A DNA stretch of 64,000 nucleotides from Brachybacterium saurashtrense (GCF_003355475.1 NZ_CP031356.1:1984001-2048000), one strand, 5' to 3'; positions 48,660 to 58,286 are shown, counted from the stretch's first letter. The notes: generated from the sequence alone by a model not told the origin. A program made the numbers and translations.

Positions 48660-51080
48660 TCAGCCGATCACGCCCTGGAAGCGGGTCAGCAGCGCGGCCA
48701 GACGCTCATGGTTCACCGGGTCGCCCGGCTTGAACCAGCGGCCCCAGCCTGCGGAGATCTCCGTGTCCGCCATCCAGGCGATCTCGGTCGCATACGCCGA
48801 GCTGCTGGAGACGTCCGCGAACTCGTAGGCCCGCTGCGGAGACCACCGCGGGCTGCCGGCGCCGCGGTAGAGGAAGCGGGAGAGCTCATCGCGCCGCACC
48901 GCCCGTGAGGGACGGAACGTGCCGTCGCTGTAGGGCTCGAGGATGCCCTGCGCGTGCGCCCAGGTCACCTCGCGGTACTGGGCATGGCGCGGCGTGATGT
49001 CCGTGAACGGGGAGCGGGTGGGCGGCGTGAAGCGCGGCGAGCCCAGGAGCCGGTACAGGAAGGTGATCGCCTGGTTGCGCGTGGTGTCGTCCTTGACCCG
49101 GAACTCCCTGCCCGGCCAGCCGGGGATGATCCCCTGCTCGTGCAGGTCGTGGATCTCCAGGAAGTACCGGTGGGTGAGGGGGACGTCCACGAAGTACGGC
49201 GTGACGAAGCGGTTGCGGTAGTTCTCCCGCACCGCCATCCCGGCCTCGAAGCGCTGGGTGTAGCGGTCGTCGGCGTGCACCACGTCCTCCAGCGGCCGGC
49301 CCCAGTGAGGCCGCCAGCTGCGGCGGATCGAGTCCGTGGTGGTCGCCGCCCGGGCCGGGAGCCCCGGGCCGGAGACGATGAGACCGTCGGAGAGGCGGGT
49401 GATGGTGTGATCGCCCTCCTTCTGCGCGGACATCAGCACGCTGCCCAGCGTGGAGGCACCGCCGTGATCCACGAAGGCGCGCAGGTGGTACCGCCATCCG
49501 GAGTCGATCCGGGTCTGGATCCCCCAGCGCAGGTCGTCCATCGCGCTGTAGAGCGCATCCCCGGGGCAGGAGGTCCAGTTCACGTCGCGGTGGCCGAAGA
49601 ACCTCGGCAGCGTCACGCGGGTGCCGCGATCCCAGCGGGTGCCGTTCACACCGACCGTCCAGGAGGAGGTCTCGTGGACGTCGGCGAGGAAGGTGGACAG
49701 CAGCTTCCAGGCCGCCACCTGCATCACGGCCTCCCGCGCCTCGGCGCTGGCCTGCAGCGAGGAGTGGTCGCCCATCACGGAGATGCCGAAGCTGCCGGTG
49801 TTGAAGCCCAGCGCGTGGGCTCCGTTGATGTTGCGGGTGAGACCGCCGTGCCGCCCCTCGTAGATCTGCCCGTAGCGGTCCACGAGGACGTTGTAGCCGA
49901 TGTCCGCCCAGCCCAGCACCCGCACGTGGTAGTCGAAGATGCCGCGGATCTGCTGCGCGGCCTGGGACGGCGAGTAGTTGTTCGTCCCCGCGGTGTGGTG
50001 GAGCACCACGGACTGCAGGGCGGTCGCGGAGGACGTGGAGCGCACGGCGCCCTCGTCCGCGCCCCACTGCGCGCGGGTGATGAGGGTCGGCGCGCCGGGG
50101 ATCCCGAGGTCACGCGGCACCAGCGCCGTCGGCGGCACCGGTCCCAGGGCCGGCACCGCCGTGCCCCGGGTGCCCGTGCCGCCCACGCCGCCGCCGTCCG
50201 AGGGTCCGGTGGTGCCGCCGCCGTCCGACGGGCCCGTGGCACCGCCGCCGTCGGAGGGCCCAGGGTCCGAGCTCTGCTCCCCGCCCTCCTGCGGCTCGGG
50301 GGCCGCGGACTCCTCGGCGACCCGCTCCGGGTTCTCCTGCGACGCCGTCGGGTCCGCTGGGTCCGCCGGCGTGCCGTCCGCGCCACGGCCCTCGCCAGCG
50401 CGCTCGCGCGCGACCTCGTCGGCCGGGATCCCACCCTCGTCCAGCGCCATCGGCGCCTGCTTCGGATCGGCGGGGAAGTCGATGAGGTGGGCGTACAGCC
50501 CCTCGGTGACGTCCGCGCCGTCGAGCTCGCCGATCACCTCCACCTCGGTGACGTCCGCGAAGAACACCGGCTCGGTGCCGCTGCTGCGCACCCCGGTGTC
50601 GAGGTCGACGGCGACCTCGAGCTCGTGCCACGGGCTCCAGGCGCCGTCCACCTGGAGGCCGCGCACGGAGACCGCCGGCTCGACATCGCCCTCGTCCCAG
50701 GTGATGCCCACGAGCGCCGCGGGATGCCCCACCACGCGACGCACCGGGTGCCCGTCGCGCTCCACGAGCTCGGCGTCGCGCAGGGCGACGGCGGTGGTGC
50801 GCGGCTCGGCGGCGCGCCGACCGGTGCCGCCCTCCGCCGGGGGCCGGTCCTCCTCGGCGCCGCGGGAGTCCTTCTCGCCGTCGGCACGGGCGACGCCCGT
50901 GGCCAGCAGCGCGGAGCCGGCGAGGGCCGAGCCGGCGATCAGCGAGCGGCGGCGCACGGCGGCGCGGGCCGGCCCATCGGTCCCGCCTGCCGCGGCGCGG
51001 GGCGAGGCCGCGGAGGCGGGAGGGACGAGGGCGGTGCGGCGAGCAGGGGGCGTCGGCGAGGAGGAAGGACGCTGAGACAT
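48660..51080 (-). CDS. Tat-exported peptidoglycan amidase (PGRP/Ami2) with SLH domains
   Basis: The 806-residue protein starts with a twin-arginine signal (RRRSLIAGSALAGSALLATGVARA, about residues 44-67). A beta-rich domain (about 95-190) and a Gly/Asp/Glu/Pro linker with three PSDGGG[A/T/V]TGP-like copies lead to an N-acetylmuramoyl-L-alanine amidase domain (about 335-520: VVLHHTAGT and GHRDVNWTSCPG supply zinc ligands). Three S-layer homology repeats end the protein (about 640-806). It should be exported folded, attach to wall polymers through SLH and cut peptidoglycan. ATG 51080 with GGAG at eight bases is favoured over a GTG nine bases upstream. Confidence 0.9.
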   Translation of the reverse strand: MSQRPSSSPTPPARRTALVPPASAASPRAAAGGTDGPARAAVRRRSLIAGSALAGSALLATGVARADGEKDSRGAEEDRPPAEGGTGRRAAEPRTTAVALRDAELVERDGHPVRRVVGHPAALVGITWDEGDVEPAVSVRGLQVDGAWSPWHELEVAVDLDTGVRSSGTEPVFFADVTEVEVIGELDGADVTEGLYAHLIDFPADPKQAPMALDEGGIPADEVARERAGEGRGADGTPADPADPTASQENPERVAEESAAPEPQEGGEQSSDPGPSDGGGATGPSDGGGTTGPSDGGGVGGTGTRGTAVPALGPVPPTALVPRDLGIPGAPTLITRAQWGADEGAVRSTSSATALQSVVLHHTAGTNNYSPSQAAQQIRGIFDYHVRVLGWADIGYNVLVDRYGQIYEGRHGGLTRNINGAHALGFNTGSFGISVMGDHSSLQASAEAREAVMQVAAWKLLSTFLADVHETSSWTVGVNGTRWDRGTRVTLPRFFGHRDVNWTSCPGDALYSAMDDLRWGIQTRIDSGWRYHLRAFVDHGGASTLGSVLMSAQKEGDHTITRLSDGLIVSGPGLPARAATTTDSIRRSWRPHWGRPLEDVVHADDRYTQRFEAGMAVRENYRNRFVTPYFVDVPLTHRYFLEIHDLHEQGIIPGWPGREFRVKDDTTRNQAITFLYRLLGSPRFTPPTRSPFTDITPRHAQYREVTWAHAQGILEPYSDGTFRPSRAVRRDELSRFLYRGAGSPRWSPQRAYEFADVSSSSAYATEIAWMADTEISAGWGRWFKPGDPVNHERLAALLTRFQGVIG

Positions 51081-51362
51081 GGGGGTCACTCCGGGGGAAG
51101 ACGATCAGGCCGCCGGACATGCGCGCGAAGTGCGGCTCGTGCACAGCCACCCCGCTGCACGACGACCGCACACACCGTACTCCACCGAACGGTCACGATT
51201 CTCCCCCGGTGCGGTCATGAGCACACCGCAGCACATAGCGGCGCGCCGCGATGGCGAGGGCTCCGCCCGGCACCGTCACTCCCACGGCGCACGCCGCACC
51301 GCACCCCGCGCCCCGGCGCGTCGCCGGCGCGTCGCCGGCGCCACGACCGTCCCTCGACGGGG

Positions 51363-51398
51363 CCGACCGATCGGTCGGGAGAGGCGGGCCCGTACGGG
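51363..51398. promoter_or_regulatory. Two palindromes in the amidase/rplQ gap
   Basis: The 388-base gap upstream of the amidase gene contains the perfect 16-bp palindrome CCGACCGATCGGTCGG (51363-51378) and, 23 bases further centre to centre, CCCGTACGGG (51389-51398). They may be regulator sites or part of the rplQ 3' region. The rest of the gap shows short GCGTCGCCG duplications near 51320 and no recognised promoter. Confidence 0.35.
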
Positions 51399-51449
51399 AC
51401 GACGAGGGCGGTCCGTCGGGATCTCTCCCGTCGGCCCGCCCTCGTCGTC
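51398..51449. terminator. Terminator of the rpoA-rplQ operon
   Basis: Arms starting GACGACGAGGGCGG match over 22 of 24 positions around a four-base TCTC loop, 20 bases after the rplQ stop. Confidence 0.85.
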
Positions 51450-51468
51450 AGGCAGGATCAGACGCTGC

Positions 51469-51978
51469 TCAGGCGTCGTCCTCGGCGGCCGTCGCGGCCT
51501 CCTCGCGCTGCGGCGCGGTGCTCTCCTCGGAGGTGGTCTCCTCGGCGGCGGCGTCCTCGGCCGGGGCGGCGTTCTTCGCGGCGCCCTCGGCCTCCTTCAC
51601 CACGGCCTGCTTCGGGGAGTACTCCTCGGTGACCAGCTCGATGACGGCCATCGGGGCGTTGTCGCCCTTGCGGGGGCCGATCTTCGTGATGCGGGTGTAG
51701 CCGCCCGGACGCTCCGAGAAGCTCGGGGCGATCTCCTCGAACAGCGCGTGGACGACGCTGCGGTCGCGGATGGTCTCCATCACGCGACGGCGGGAGGCGA
51801 GGTCGCCCTTCTTCGCCTGGGTGATGAGACGCTCCGCGTGGGGGCGCAGGCGCTTGGCCTTGGTCTCGGTGGTGGTGATCGCCTTGTGGCGGAACAGCTC
51901 GGTCGCGAGGTTCGCGAGGATCATCCGCTCATGCGCGGGGGATCCGCCGAGGCGCGCGCCCTTGGTGGGTGCAGGCAT
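51469..51978 (-). CDS. rplQ: 50S ribosomal protein L17
   Basis: L17 core (residues 1-120) with [34 protein letters not shown] is followed by a 50-residue acidic Ala/Glu/Thr tail typical of actinobacterial L17. ATG 51978 follows AAGGAGA. Last gene of the infA-to-rplQ operon, before a strong terminator. Confidence 0.97.
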   Translation of the reverse strand: MPAPTKGARLGGSPAHERMILANLATELFRHKAITTTETKAKRLRPHAERLITQAKKGDLASRRRVMETIRDRSVVHALFEEIAPSFSERPGGYTRITKIGPRKGDNAPMAVIELVTEEYSPKQAVVKEAEGAAKNAAPAEDAAAEETTSEESTAPQREEAATAAEDDA

Positions 51979-52005
51979 GGTCGTTCTCCTTGGTGAAAAT
52001 CTGGA

Positions 52006-53001
52006 TCAGTACTGGTCGCCGAAGTCGTCGGAGTAGGAGTCCAGGGCCGACGGGTCGAAGCCGGCCGGGGAGTCCTTCAGCGACAGTCCGAGCTCGGCGA
52101 GCTTCGCCTTGACCTCGTCGATGGACTTCTGGCCGAAGTTGCGGATGTCGAGCAGATCGGCCTCGGAACGGGCGGTCAGCTCGCCGACGGTGTGGACACC
52201 CTCGCGCATCAGGCAGTTGTACGACCGCACCGTGAGGTTGAGGTCGTTGATCGGCAGCGCCAGATCGGCGGCCAGCGCCTGATCCGTGGGCGAGGGGCCG
52301 ATCTCGATGCCCTCGGCCTCCTGGTTCAGCTCGTGGGCCAGACCGAACAGCTCCACCAGGGTCTTGCCCGCGGAGGCCATGGCGTCACGCGGGGTGATGG
52401 CCGGCTTGGTCTCGACGTCCACGATCAGACGGTCGAAGTCGGTGCGCTGCTCGACACGGGTCGCCTCGACCTTGTAGGTCACCTTCAGCACCGGCGAGTA
52501 GATGGAATCGACCGGGACCCGGCCGATCTCGCCGTCCACGCCCTTGTTCTGCGCGGCGGAGACGTAGCCGCGACCGCGCTCGACGATCAGCTCGATCTCC
52601 AGGCGGCCCTTCTCGTTGAGGGTCGCGATGTGCAGGTCCGGGTTGTGGATCTCCACGCCGGCCGGCGGGGTGATGTCCGCGGCGGTGACGCGGCCCGCCT
52701 CCTCGCGGCGCAGGTACATCACGACGGGCTCGTCGTTCTCCGAGGAGACCACGAGGTTCTTGATGTTGAGGATGACCTCGGTGATGTCCTCCTTGACGCC
52801 GGGGACGGTGCTGAACTCGTGCAGCACGCCGTCGATGCGGATCGAGGTGACCGCGGCGCCGGGGATGGAGGACAGCAGCGTACGCCGCAGGGAGTTGCCG
52901 AGGGTGTAGCCGAAGCCCGGCTCGAGCGGCTCGATGACGAACCGGGAGCGGTTCTCCGCCACGACCTCTTCGGTCAGCGTGGGGCGCTGTGCAATGAGCA
53001 C
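52006..53001 (-). CDS. rpoA: DNA-directed RNA polymerase subunit alpha
   Basis: The 331-residue alpha subunit has the N-terminal assembly domain ([26 protein letters not shown], residues 18-43) and the C-terminal domain (about 245-310; [22 protein letters not shown] and [21 protein letters not shown]) that contacts UP elements and activators. GTG 53001 follows AAAGGA. A 7-bp hairpin (53018-53039) abuts its ribosome-binding site, and a stronger one separates it from rpsK. Confidence 0.97.
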   Translation of the reverse strand: MLIAQRPTLTEEVVAENRSRFVIEPLEPGFGYTLGNSLRRTLLSSIPGAAVTSIRIDGVLHEFSTVPGVKEDITEVILNIKNLVVSSENDEPVVMYLRREEAGRVTAADITPPAGVEIHNPDLHIATLNEKGRLEIELIVERGRGYVSAAQNKGVDGEIGRVPVDSIYSPVLKVTYKVEATRVEQRTDFDRLIVDVETKPAITPRDAMASAGKTLVELFGLAHELNQEAEGIEIGPSPTDQALAADLALPINDLNLTVRSYNCLMREGVHTVGELTARSEADLLDIRNFGQKSIDEVKAKLAELGLSLKDSPAGFDPSALDSYSDDFGDQY

Positions 53002-53114
53002 TGTGGATCCTTTCCGCGAGCGTCCGCCATATGACGCTCAGAAGGGGGCGATGGGCCTGATGGGTGACGGGTGTCCGGGGTGCGGGCGCGGGACGGCCGC
53101 GCGGCGCACGGGAC

Positions 53115-53148
53115 GGCCGGGGCGGAGCGTGGAGGCTCCGCCCCGGCC
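53115..53148. terminator. Strong hairpin between rpsK and rpoA
   Basis: A perfect 14-bp stem (GGCCGGGGCGGAGC / GCTCCGCCCCGGCC) with a six-base loop begins eight bases after the rpsK stop. It may attenuate or end part of the transcript; in many actinobacteria rpsD occupies this gap. Confidence 0.7.
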
Positions 53149-53155
53149 GACGGGC

Positions 53156-53560
53156 TCAGACGCGGCGGCGCTTCGCCGGGCGGGTGCCGTTGTGCGCCTG
53201 CGGGGTGACGTCCTGGATGGACCCCACCTCGAGGCCGGTCGCGGTGAGCGAGCGGATAGCGGTCTCGCGGCCCGAACCGGGGCCCTTGACGAACACGTCG
53301 ACCTTCTTCAGGCCGTGCTCCTGCGCCTGGCGCGCGGCGGCCTCGGCGGCCATCTGCGCGGCGTACGGGGTCGACTTGCGCGAGCCCTTGAAGCCGACCT
53401 GGCCGGCGGAGGCCCAGGAGATGACGGCACCGGTCGGGTCCGTGATGGACACGATCGTGTTGTTGAACGTGCTCTTGATGTGGGCCTGGCCGTTGACGAT
53501 GTTCTTCTTGTCCTTGCGGCGCGGCTTGCGCGCGGCGGCCTGACGGGTCTTGGTTGCCAT
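53156..53560 (-). CDS. rpsK: 30S ribosomal protein S11
   Basis: A 134-residue S11 with [20 protein letters not shown] and the [13 protein letters not shown] motif, ending [11 protein letters not shown] 53560 follows AGAGGAG. Confidence 0.98.
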   Translation of the reverse strand: MATKTRQAAARKPRRKDKKNIVNGQAHIKSTFNNTIVSITDPTGAVISWASAGQVGFKGSRKSTPYAAQMAAEAAARQAQEHGLKKVDVFVKGPGSGRETAIRSLTATGLEVGSIQDVTPQAHNGTRPAKRRRV

Positions 53561-53670
53561 GCGGCAGAACTCCTCTGGTGGTGTGGGGTGCGCCGGATCC
53601 CTCGGCGGCGCGACGTGACTGCGGGCTCCCCCGGCGCAGGGCCGGGCGGCCGATCAGCGCTGAGCGCGGA

Positions 53671-54045
53671 TCAGCGAGCCTTCTTCTTGCCGGCGACCGT
53701 GCGCTTGGGGCCCTTGCGGGTGCGCGCGTTGGTCTTGGTGCGCTGACCGCGCACGGGCAGGCCGCGGCGGTGGCGCAGCCCCTGGTAGCTGCCGATCTCC
53801 ACCTTGCGGCGGATGTCGGCGGCGACCTCACGGCGAAGGTCACCCTCGACCATGTAGTTCGCCTCGATGTGATCGCGGAGCTTGACGAGGTCCTCGTCGC
53901 TCACCTCGCGCACTCGCTGGTCGCCGGCGACCCCGGTCGCGGCCAGGGTCTCGAGGGCGCGGGTGCGTCCCATGCCGAAGATGTACGTCAGGGCGACTTC
54001 GAGGCGCTTCTCGCGCGGAAGGTCCACTCCCACCAGACGTGCCAT
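53671..54045 (-). CDS. rpsM: 30S ribosomal protein S13
   Basis: A 124-residue S13 beginning [23 protein letters not shown] and ending with the basic tail [20 protein letters not shown] 54045 follows GGAGAA. S13 contacts the 50S subunit and P-site tRNA. Confidence 0.98.
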   Translation of the reverse strand: MARLVGVDLPREKRLEVALTYIFGMGRTRALETLAATGVAGDQRVREVSDEDLVKLRDHIEANYMVEGDLRREVAADIRRKVEIGSYQGLRHRRGLPVRGQRTKTNARTRKGPKRTVAGKKKAR

Positions 54046-54258
54046 GTGCAGATTCTCCTACTGTCTCGGAGGCCTGATCCGATCCCTCGCCCTCGGGTCC
54101 GTGCCCGGGACGCCGCAGCCTCCGTACTGCGGGTGGCCGGCTCGCGCCGGTGGGGTCGTCTCTTTCCTTGTGGTGCCCGCGGGGCGGGCGGTGCCCCGTG
54201 GGGCGTGCCGCGCTGGGCGGCGGTCACGGCTGGCGCCGGGACGGGCGGATCGCTCCGC

Positions 54259-54372
54259 TCAGCCCTGGCGCTGCTTGTGACGGGGGTTCGAGCAGATGAC
54301 CATGACGCGCGAGTGGCGACGGATCACCTTGCAGTTGTCACAGATCGGCTTGACGCTCGGCTTGACCTTCAT
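54259..54372 (-). CDS. rpmJ: 50S ribosomal protein L36
   Basis: A 37-residue zinc-binding L36 of the standard length ([17 protein letters not shown]). C11, C14, C27 and H32 form the zinc site, so this is the C+ type. ATG 54372 follows AGAAGGA. Between infA and rpsM, as usual. Confidence 0.97.
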   Translation of the reverse strand: MKVKPSVKPICDNCKVIRRHSRVMVICSNPRHKQRQG

Positions 54373-54394
54373 TGCGTTCCTTCTCCCGGGACGA

Positions 54395-54616
54395 TCACTT
54401 GTAGCGGTACACGATGCGGCCCCGGTCGAGGTCGTAGGGGCTCAGCTCGACGACCACGCGGTCCTCGGGAAGGATGCGGATGTAGTGCTGGCGCATCTTC
54501 CCGGAGATGTGCGCGAGCACCATGTGCCCGTTGTCGAGCTCGACGCGGAAGCGCGCGTTCGCGAGCGCCTCCGTGACCGTGCCCTCGACCTCGATCACGC
54601 CGTCCTTCTTCGCCAT
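54395..54616 (-). CDS. infA: Translation initiation factor IF-1
   Basis: A 73-residue IF-1 (OB fold) from [20 protein letters not shown] to [15 protein letters not shown]-1 blocks the A site during initiation. First gene of the infA-rpmJ-rpsM-rpsK-rpoA-rplQ segment. Confidence 0.98.
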   Translation of the reverse strand: MAKKDGVIEVEGTVTEALANARFRVELDNGHMVLAHISGKMRQHYIRILPEDRVVVELSPYDLDRGRIVYRYK

Positions 54617-54923
54617 GCCTCCCCAATCTCCCGCCTCCGGCGATGCCGGGGCCGAGTTCCGCGTTCCTGACTTCTCAGGCCGTGCTCACCGGCCGTCGGG
54701 TGACGGCGCGATGGTCGACGTGGGTGCCGCTCGGCGAGTCGACGGTTTCGCTGCTCGAGCCGGCGGAGCCGGCTCGGGCGTCGGCGCTACGGGACTGCAC
54801 GACCTGCGAGGAGGTCGACGCACACGGTGCACACCCGATGGACCAGCCTACACGCGAGGTCTGGTTCAGGCGAGGTTCCGGGACGATGACGCCGCTCACG
54901 TCACAGCGCCGGTCCGCGCCGCC
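54617..54923 (-). promoter_or_regulatory. infA promoter and leader region
   Basis: This 308-base gap between map and infA has a -10-like TAGGCT (minus strand, 54850-54845) without a good -35. A 9-bp perfect hairpin, CGAGCCGGC-GGA-GCCGGCTCG (54756-54776), lies about 140 bases upstream of infA, inside the putative leader. It could end the map transcript or attenuate infA. Confidence 0.5.
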
Positions 54924-55772
54924 TCAGCCCGCGTCGTCGGCGAGCGGGTCCGGGGCGGCCCGCACCCCGCGCCGCGCCAGCTCGTCGGCGCCGCCGTCCC
55001 CTGCGGTGAGCACGAGGATCCCCTGCTCGGTGACGGCCACCGAGTGCTCCGCGTGCGCGGCCCGTCCGCCGCAGGTGGCGCGCACGGTCCAGTCGTCGTC
55101 CAGCAGCTCCCAGTTGCCCTGGCCCTGGATCAGCATCGGCTCGATCGCCAGGCACAGGCCCGGGCGCACCTTGGGGCCGCGGGCCCGGGTGCGGTAGTTC
55201 ATGACGTCCGGCGCCTGGTGCATCGCGGAGCCGATGCCGTGGCCGCCGAAGCCCTCGAGGTGGGAGAGGGACTCCCCCGCCTCCGCGGTGACGAAGTCCT
55301 CGATCGCCGCGCCCACCGCGCCCACGCGCGTGGCGGTGGCCAGCGCCGTGATGCCCGCCCACAGCGCGCCCTCGGTGACCCGCACGAGGTTCTCGTCCGC
55401 CACCGAGCGGGGCTCGCCCACGATGTGGGTGCGGGCGGCGTCCGAGTGCCAGCCGTCGATGATCAGGCCGCCGTCGATCGAGACGATGTCCCCCTCCTCG
55501 AGCGGCCGCTGATCGGGGATGCCGTGCACCACCACGTCGTTGACGCTGATGCACAGGGTGGCCGGGTACCCCTGGTAGCCCAGGAAGTTCGGCACCGCGC
55601 CCTCGTCGCGGATCATGTCGTGGGCGAGGGTGTCGAGCGCGTCGGTGGTGATGCCGGGGCGGATGGCTCCGGCGAGCATCTCGTGGACCCGGTGGAGCAG
55701 CGCGCCGCTGCGCCGCATCACCAGGATCTGCTCCGGGGTCTTGAGCTCCACGCGCTCGGGCAGGATGCTCAT
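54924..55772 (-). CDS. map: Methionine aminopeptidase, type I
   Basis: The 282-residue enzyme removes N-terminal methionine. The five metal ligands are visible: two aspartates (VSIDGGLIIDGWHSDAARTHIVG), histidine (GFGGHGIGSAMH), and two glutamates (AIEPMLIQG and HAEHSVAVTEQG). ATG 55772 overlaps the adk stop (ATGA). The C-terminus is extended by an acidic, Arg/Pro tail. Confidence 0.96.
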   Translation of the reverse strand: MSILPERVELKTPEQILVMRRSGALLHRVHEMLAGAIRPGITTDALDTLAHDMIRDEGAVPNFLGYQGYPATLCISVNDVVVHGIPDQRPLEEGDIVSIDGGLIIDGWHSDAARTHIVGEPRSVADENLVRVTEGALWAGITALATATRVGAVGAAIEDFVTAEAGESLSHLEGFGGHGIGSAMHQAPDVMNYRTRARGPKVRPGLCLAIEPMLIQGQGNWELLDDDWTVRATCGGRAAHAEHSVAVTEQGILVLTAGDGGADELARRGVRAAPDPLADDAG

Positions 55773-56374
55773 CGCCCGGCGAGGGCCTCTCGCAGGGCGA
55801 CGGTGACCTCGTCGATCGAGGCCATGCCGTCGACGCGGCGCACCAGGCCGCGCTTCTCGTAGACGTCGATCAGCGGGGCGGTCTGCTCCGCGTACACCTC
55901 GAGGCGACGGCGGATGGTCTCCTCCGTGTCGTCGCTGCGGCCCTGCTCGACGCCGCGCGCCACGAGGCGGCCGACGACCTCCTCGGTCTCCACCACCAGC
56001 AGCAGCACCATGTCCAGGGGCGTGCCCAGCGAGGACAGCATGCCGTCCAGCGCCTCGACCTGGTCGAGGGTGCGGGGGTAGCCGTCCAGCAGGAAGCCGC
56101 CCTGGGCGTCGGGCTCGGCCAGACGGGAGGCCACCATGTCGTTGGTGACGGAGTCCGGCACGTACTCGCCCTTGTCCATGTAGGACTTCGCGAGCACGCC
56201 GAGCTCGGTCTCGCCCGAGACGTTCGCGCGGAAGATGTCGCCGGTGGAGATCGCCGGGATCCCCAGCTGCTCGGCGATCCGCACGGCCTGGGTGCCCTTG
56301 CCGGCGCCGGGCGGGCCCACGATGAGCAGGCGGCGGGCCGTGACGGCGGAGGTGTCGGTGGTGGAGGTGGTCAC
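55769..56374 (-). CDS. adk: Adenylate kinase
   Basis: A 201-residue kinase with P-loop LIVGPPGAGKGTQ (residues 17-29), the AMP loop STGDIFRAN, DGYPRTLDQ and the arginine-rich RSDDTEETIRRRLEVY helix. It has the short lid. GTG 56374 overlaps the secY stop (GTGA), so the 15-residue Thr/Ser-rich N-terminus is probably real. Confidence 0.96.
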   Translation of the reverse strand: MTTSTTDTSAVTARRLLIVGPPGAGKGTQAVRIAEQLGIPAISTGDIFRANVSGETELGVLAKSYMDKGEYVPDSVTNDMVASRLAEPDAQGGFLLDGYPRTLDQVEALDGMLSSLGTPLDMVLLLVVETEEVVGRLVARGVEQGRSDDTEETIRRRLEVYAEQTAPLIDVYEKRGLVRRVDGMASIDEVTVALREALAGR

Positions 56375-57675
56375 CGGAGGATCCCTTCGTAGTGGTGCTG
56401 CTGGAGCTTCGCATCGATCTGCTTCACCGTGTCGAGGCCGACGCCGATGATGATCAGGAGGGACACGCCGCCGAGCGGGAAGTCCTGCGAGGTTCCGAGG
56501 TAGACGAGTGCGACCAGCGGGATCAGGCAGATCACCGCGAGGTACACGGCGCCGGCGGACTGGATCCGGTTGATCACGTAGCGGAGGTAGTGCTCGGTGG
56601 GGCGGCCGGCGCGCACGTTCGGGATGAAGCCGCCGTACTTCTTCATGTTGTCCGCGATCTCCTCCGCGTTGAAGGTGATCGAGGTGTAGAAGAAGGCGAA
56701 GAAGACGATCAGGCCCACGTAGACCACCGCGTAGATCCAGGAGAACGTGGCACCCATGACCAGGTGGGCGTTGACCCACTGCACCCAGGCCGCGGTGGGG
56801 TCCCCGAAGGACGTGGCCATCTGCGGCAGCGCGAGGATCGAGGCCGCGAAGATCACCGGGATCACGCCGGCCTGGTTGACCTTCACCGGGATGTAGGTCG
56901 AGGTGCCGCCGTACATGCGCCGGCCCACCATCCGCTTGGCGTACTGGACCGGGATGCGGCGCTGGGCCTGCTCCACGAACACCATGCCCGCCATGATCAC
57001 GAGCGCGACCACGAGGACCAGGGTGAAGGTGACCCATCCCTGCAGCGAGAGGACCTGCCCGAAGGAGGCCGGGAACGAGGCGGCGATGGAGCTGAAGATC
57101 ATCAGCGACATGCCGTTGCCGATGCCGCGCTCGGTGATCATCTCGCCCATGAACATGATCAGCACGGTGCCCACGGTCATGGTGAGCACCATCGTGAGCA
57201 GGGTGGGGATCGACTGGTCGGGCACGAGCTCCAGGTTGCAGCCCACGAAGAAGTTGCCCGAGCGCACCAGCGTGATGATGGTGGTGGACTGCAGCACGCC
57301 CAGCCCGATCGTGAGATAGCGGGTGTACTGGGTGAGCTTGGCGGTGCCGGAGGCGCCCTCCTTGTGGAGCGCCTCGAACCGCGGGATCACCACGCGCAGC
57401 AGCTGCACGATGATCGAGGCGGTGATGTACGGCATCACGCCCAGCGCGAAGACGGACATCTGCAGCAGGGCGCCGCCCGAGAACATGTTGACCATGCCCA
57501 GGACGTTCGACCCGCCGGCCGAGGCCGCCTGGTCCGCGCACATCATCACGTTGGTGGCGTCGAACCCCGGGGTGGGGACGAAGACGCCGAGTCGATAGAC
57601 GGCGATCAGACCGAGCGTGAAGAAGATCTTCGCCCTCAGCTCGGGGGTGCGCAGTGCGCGCACGAACGAGTTCAC
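56371..57675 (-). CDS. secY: Protein translocase subunit SecY
   Basis: The 434-residue channel subunit has ten membrane helices. The plug and pore regions are visible after VFVPTPGFD, and the cytosolic loop ERGIGNGMSLMIF is conserved. GTG 57675 follows GGAGGG. It is about 150 bases from rplO, separated by a hairpin. Confidence 0.96.
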   Translation of the reverse strand: MNSFVRALRTPELRAKIFFTLGLIAVYRLGVFVPTPGFDATNVMMCADQAASAGGSNVLGMVNMFSGGALLQMSVFALGVMPYITASIIVQLLRVVIPRFEALHKEGASGTAKLTQYTRYLTIGLGVLQSTTIITLVRSGNFFVGCNLELVPDQSIPTLLTMVLTMTVGTVLIMFMGEMITERGIGNGMSLMIFSSIAASFPASFGQVLSLQGWVTFTLVLVVALVIMAGMVFVEQAQRRIPVQYAKRMVGRRMYGGTSTYIPVKVNQAGVIPVIFAASILALPQMATSFGDPTAAWVQWVNAHLVMGATFSWIYAVVYVGLIVFFAFFYTSITFNAEEIADNMKKYGGFIPNVRAGRPTEHYLRYVINRIQSAGAVYLAVICLIPLVALVYLGTSQDFPLGGVSLLIIIGVGLDTVKQIDAKLQQHHYEGILR

Positions 57676-57772
57676 GTGTTTCCCTCCTGGAGGCCCGGGG
57701 ACGTGGCCGACGGTGTCACGGCCCGTCCCGGTGCTGCGCGCTCGGCAGCCATCGGACCGGCCCCGATACGAC

Positions 57773-57818
57773 GACGGGGCGCCGCAGGGCAGAGTATTCT
57801 GCCCCACGGCGCCCCGTC
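57773..57818. terminator. Compound hairpin between rplO and secY
   Basis: A 12-bp outer stem (GACGGGGCGCCG / CGGCGCCCCGTC) encloses an inner 7-bp stem (GGGCAGA-GTAT-TCTGCCC). Downstream transcription (minus strand) has no T-tract; a CTTTT run lies on the rplO side. It may act as an attenuator or RNA-processing site inside the spc operon. Confidence 0.6.
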
Positions 57819-57827
57819 AAAAGAGAC

Positions 57828-58283
57828 TCACGCGGTGGTGACGGACCCGCCGGCCGCCGCGATCTTCTGCTCCGCCGAGGCGGAGAACTTCTGAGCGGTG
57901 ATGTCGAGCTTGACGCTCACCTCGCCGGAACCGAGCACCTTGACGGGCTGGTTCTTGCGGACCGCGCCCTTGGCGACGAGGTCCTCGACCGTGACGGTGC
58001 CGCCCTCGGGGAACAGCTCCTGCAGGGTCGAGAGGTTCACGACCTGGTACTCGACGCGGAACGGGTTGGTGAAGCCGCGAAGCTTCGGCAGCCGCATGTG
58101 CAGCGGCATCTGCCCGCCCTCGAAGCCGATCGGCACCTGGTAACGGGCTTTCGTGCCCTTGGTGCCGCGACCGGCGGTCTTGCCCTTGGAGGCCTCACCA
58201 CGGCCCACGCGGGTGCGCGCGGTCTTGGCACCGGGCGCGGGGCGCAGGTCGTGGAGCTTCAGGGGGTTCTGGTTGTCGGTCAT
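57828..58283 (-). CDS. rplO: 50S ribosomal protein L15
   Basis: A 151-residue L15 with the conserved N-terminal [29 protein letters not shown] and [20 protein letters not shown] 58283 follows GGAGTG. Three bases from the rpmD stop. Confidence 0.97.
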   Translation of the reverse strand: MTDNQNPLKLHDLRPAPGAKTARTRVGRGEASKGKTAGRGTKGTKARYQVPIGFEGGQMPLHMRLPKLRGFTNPFRVEYQVVNLSTLQELFPEGGTVTVEDLVAKGAVRKNQPVKVLGSGEVSVKLDITAQKFSASAEQKIAAAGGSVTTA

Positions 58284-58286
58284 GGA

